Of a stretch of DNA of 64,000 bases, positions 63,501-64,000 are shown in pieces. A model generated the notes under the pieces. The model did not search any database. It saw only the letters and a program-made list of their open reading frames with translations, and was not told the origin of the DNA. The position numbers were made by a program, and so were the translations under genes. Position 1 is the stretch's first letter; every line of letters begins with the position of its first letter. Source of the DNA: Taeniopygia guttata (Eukaryota > Chordata > Aves > Passeriformes > Estrildidae); contig NC_133027.1 in assembly GCF_048771995.1 (NCBI RefSeq), positions 60,821,501-60,885,500 on the forward strand, in the 5' to 3' direction.

Positions 63501-64000
63501 TGAAATTTTTCTATAATCCTATTTATCTAACATTTGGTTCACAGTTGTTTCTAAATACATATATTTGGAATGCCATAAAAACTAGTTATCATCAACCCAC
63601 TAACAAAGGTAAAAGATTACTTTTATGTTTTTCCTGTTAATTATTAGCAATTCAGAGTCATTTTACTAGCATGCATTTTAACTTAAACAGTACAGCTATT
63701 ACTGGGTAAATATACTCAAAATAACCACATTTGAAAACTGGTAATTTCTTCGCACTTAATAACTGCTTTGCTTGATCGCTGAAAGGGATCTAAAAGTAAG
63801 ATGTTCTAGGCTCTATTTATAGCTGCAGCTTCATAACTTTTTTTCATTTATTCACTGAATATTTTTCCTGGTAGTTTCTGAAGTATGGCATTTTGTATGA
63901 GTCTTCAGACAGGGACACTCAATGTATTCTGGTGCTAATCAGTCCCAAGAAGTCCCTAGTACCTCAGTGAGGTAGACCTATGCATGAAACTGAAAAAAAC

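Larger units (their letters stand above)
54107..64000. other. Far 5' flank, no gene recognised
   Basis: Almost 10 kb of AT-rich sequence. Apart from the poly(A) run, the palindrome and a probable CR1 tail listed separately, nothing coding or mobile was recognised. Open frames are all short and show no family motif. Confidence 0.5.

Overview
The window is vertebrate nuclear DNA, most likely from a bird. It is AT-rich, with long introns, CR1 LINE fragments that carry the avian-type 3' end, and a solo LTR of a type abundant in bird genomes. There is no operon-like organisation, and no prokaryotic gene, CRISPR array, tRNA or rRNA was found.

The one gene I can support is NADPH oxidase 3 (NOX3), on the minus strand from the ATG at 43363 to the stop codon at 5219. 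I rebuilt all 13 coding exons by following homology to the NOX2/NOX3 family and requiring GT-AG splice sites with a continuous reading frame. The exons sum to 1704 nt (567 codons plus stop), one residue shorter than my recollection of human NOX3. Exon lengths (45, 96, 111, 85, 146, 182, 130, 93, 254, 163, 147, 125 and 127 nt to the stop) largely follow the classic NOX2 layout. The haem histidines, the FAD motif (HPFT), the NADPH motifs (GIGVTPF and CGP) and the invariant C-terminal Phe are all present, so the gene looks intact.

Layout: 1-5218 is the 3' flank, holding a CR1 fragment antisense to NOX3 at about 3530-4560 and the presumed 3' UTR. From 5219 to 43363 is NOX3; its introns carry CR1 tails, a (GGGGA)n array, a (CTAT)17 array, and a cluster of hairpins in intron 4. 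From 43364 to 64000 is the 5' flank, with a foldback repeat about 1 kb upstream of the ATG, a CR1 fragment at about 47560-48515, a solo LTR at 53571-54106, and otherwise no recognisable gene.

I found no new biological system. The items most worth a second look are the nested inverted repeats at 44351-44651, the two hairpins at 33321-33405, the CCCCU-rich tract just upstream of the exon 12 acceptor, and the lack of a canonical poly(A) signal close to the stop codon. All repeat-family names are from memory and were not checked against a repeat library.
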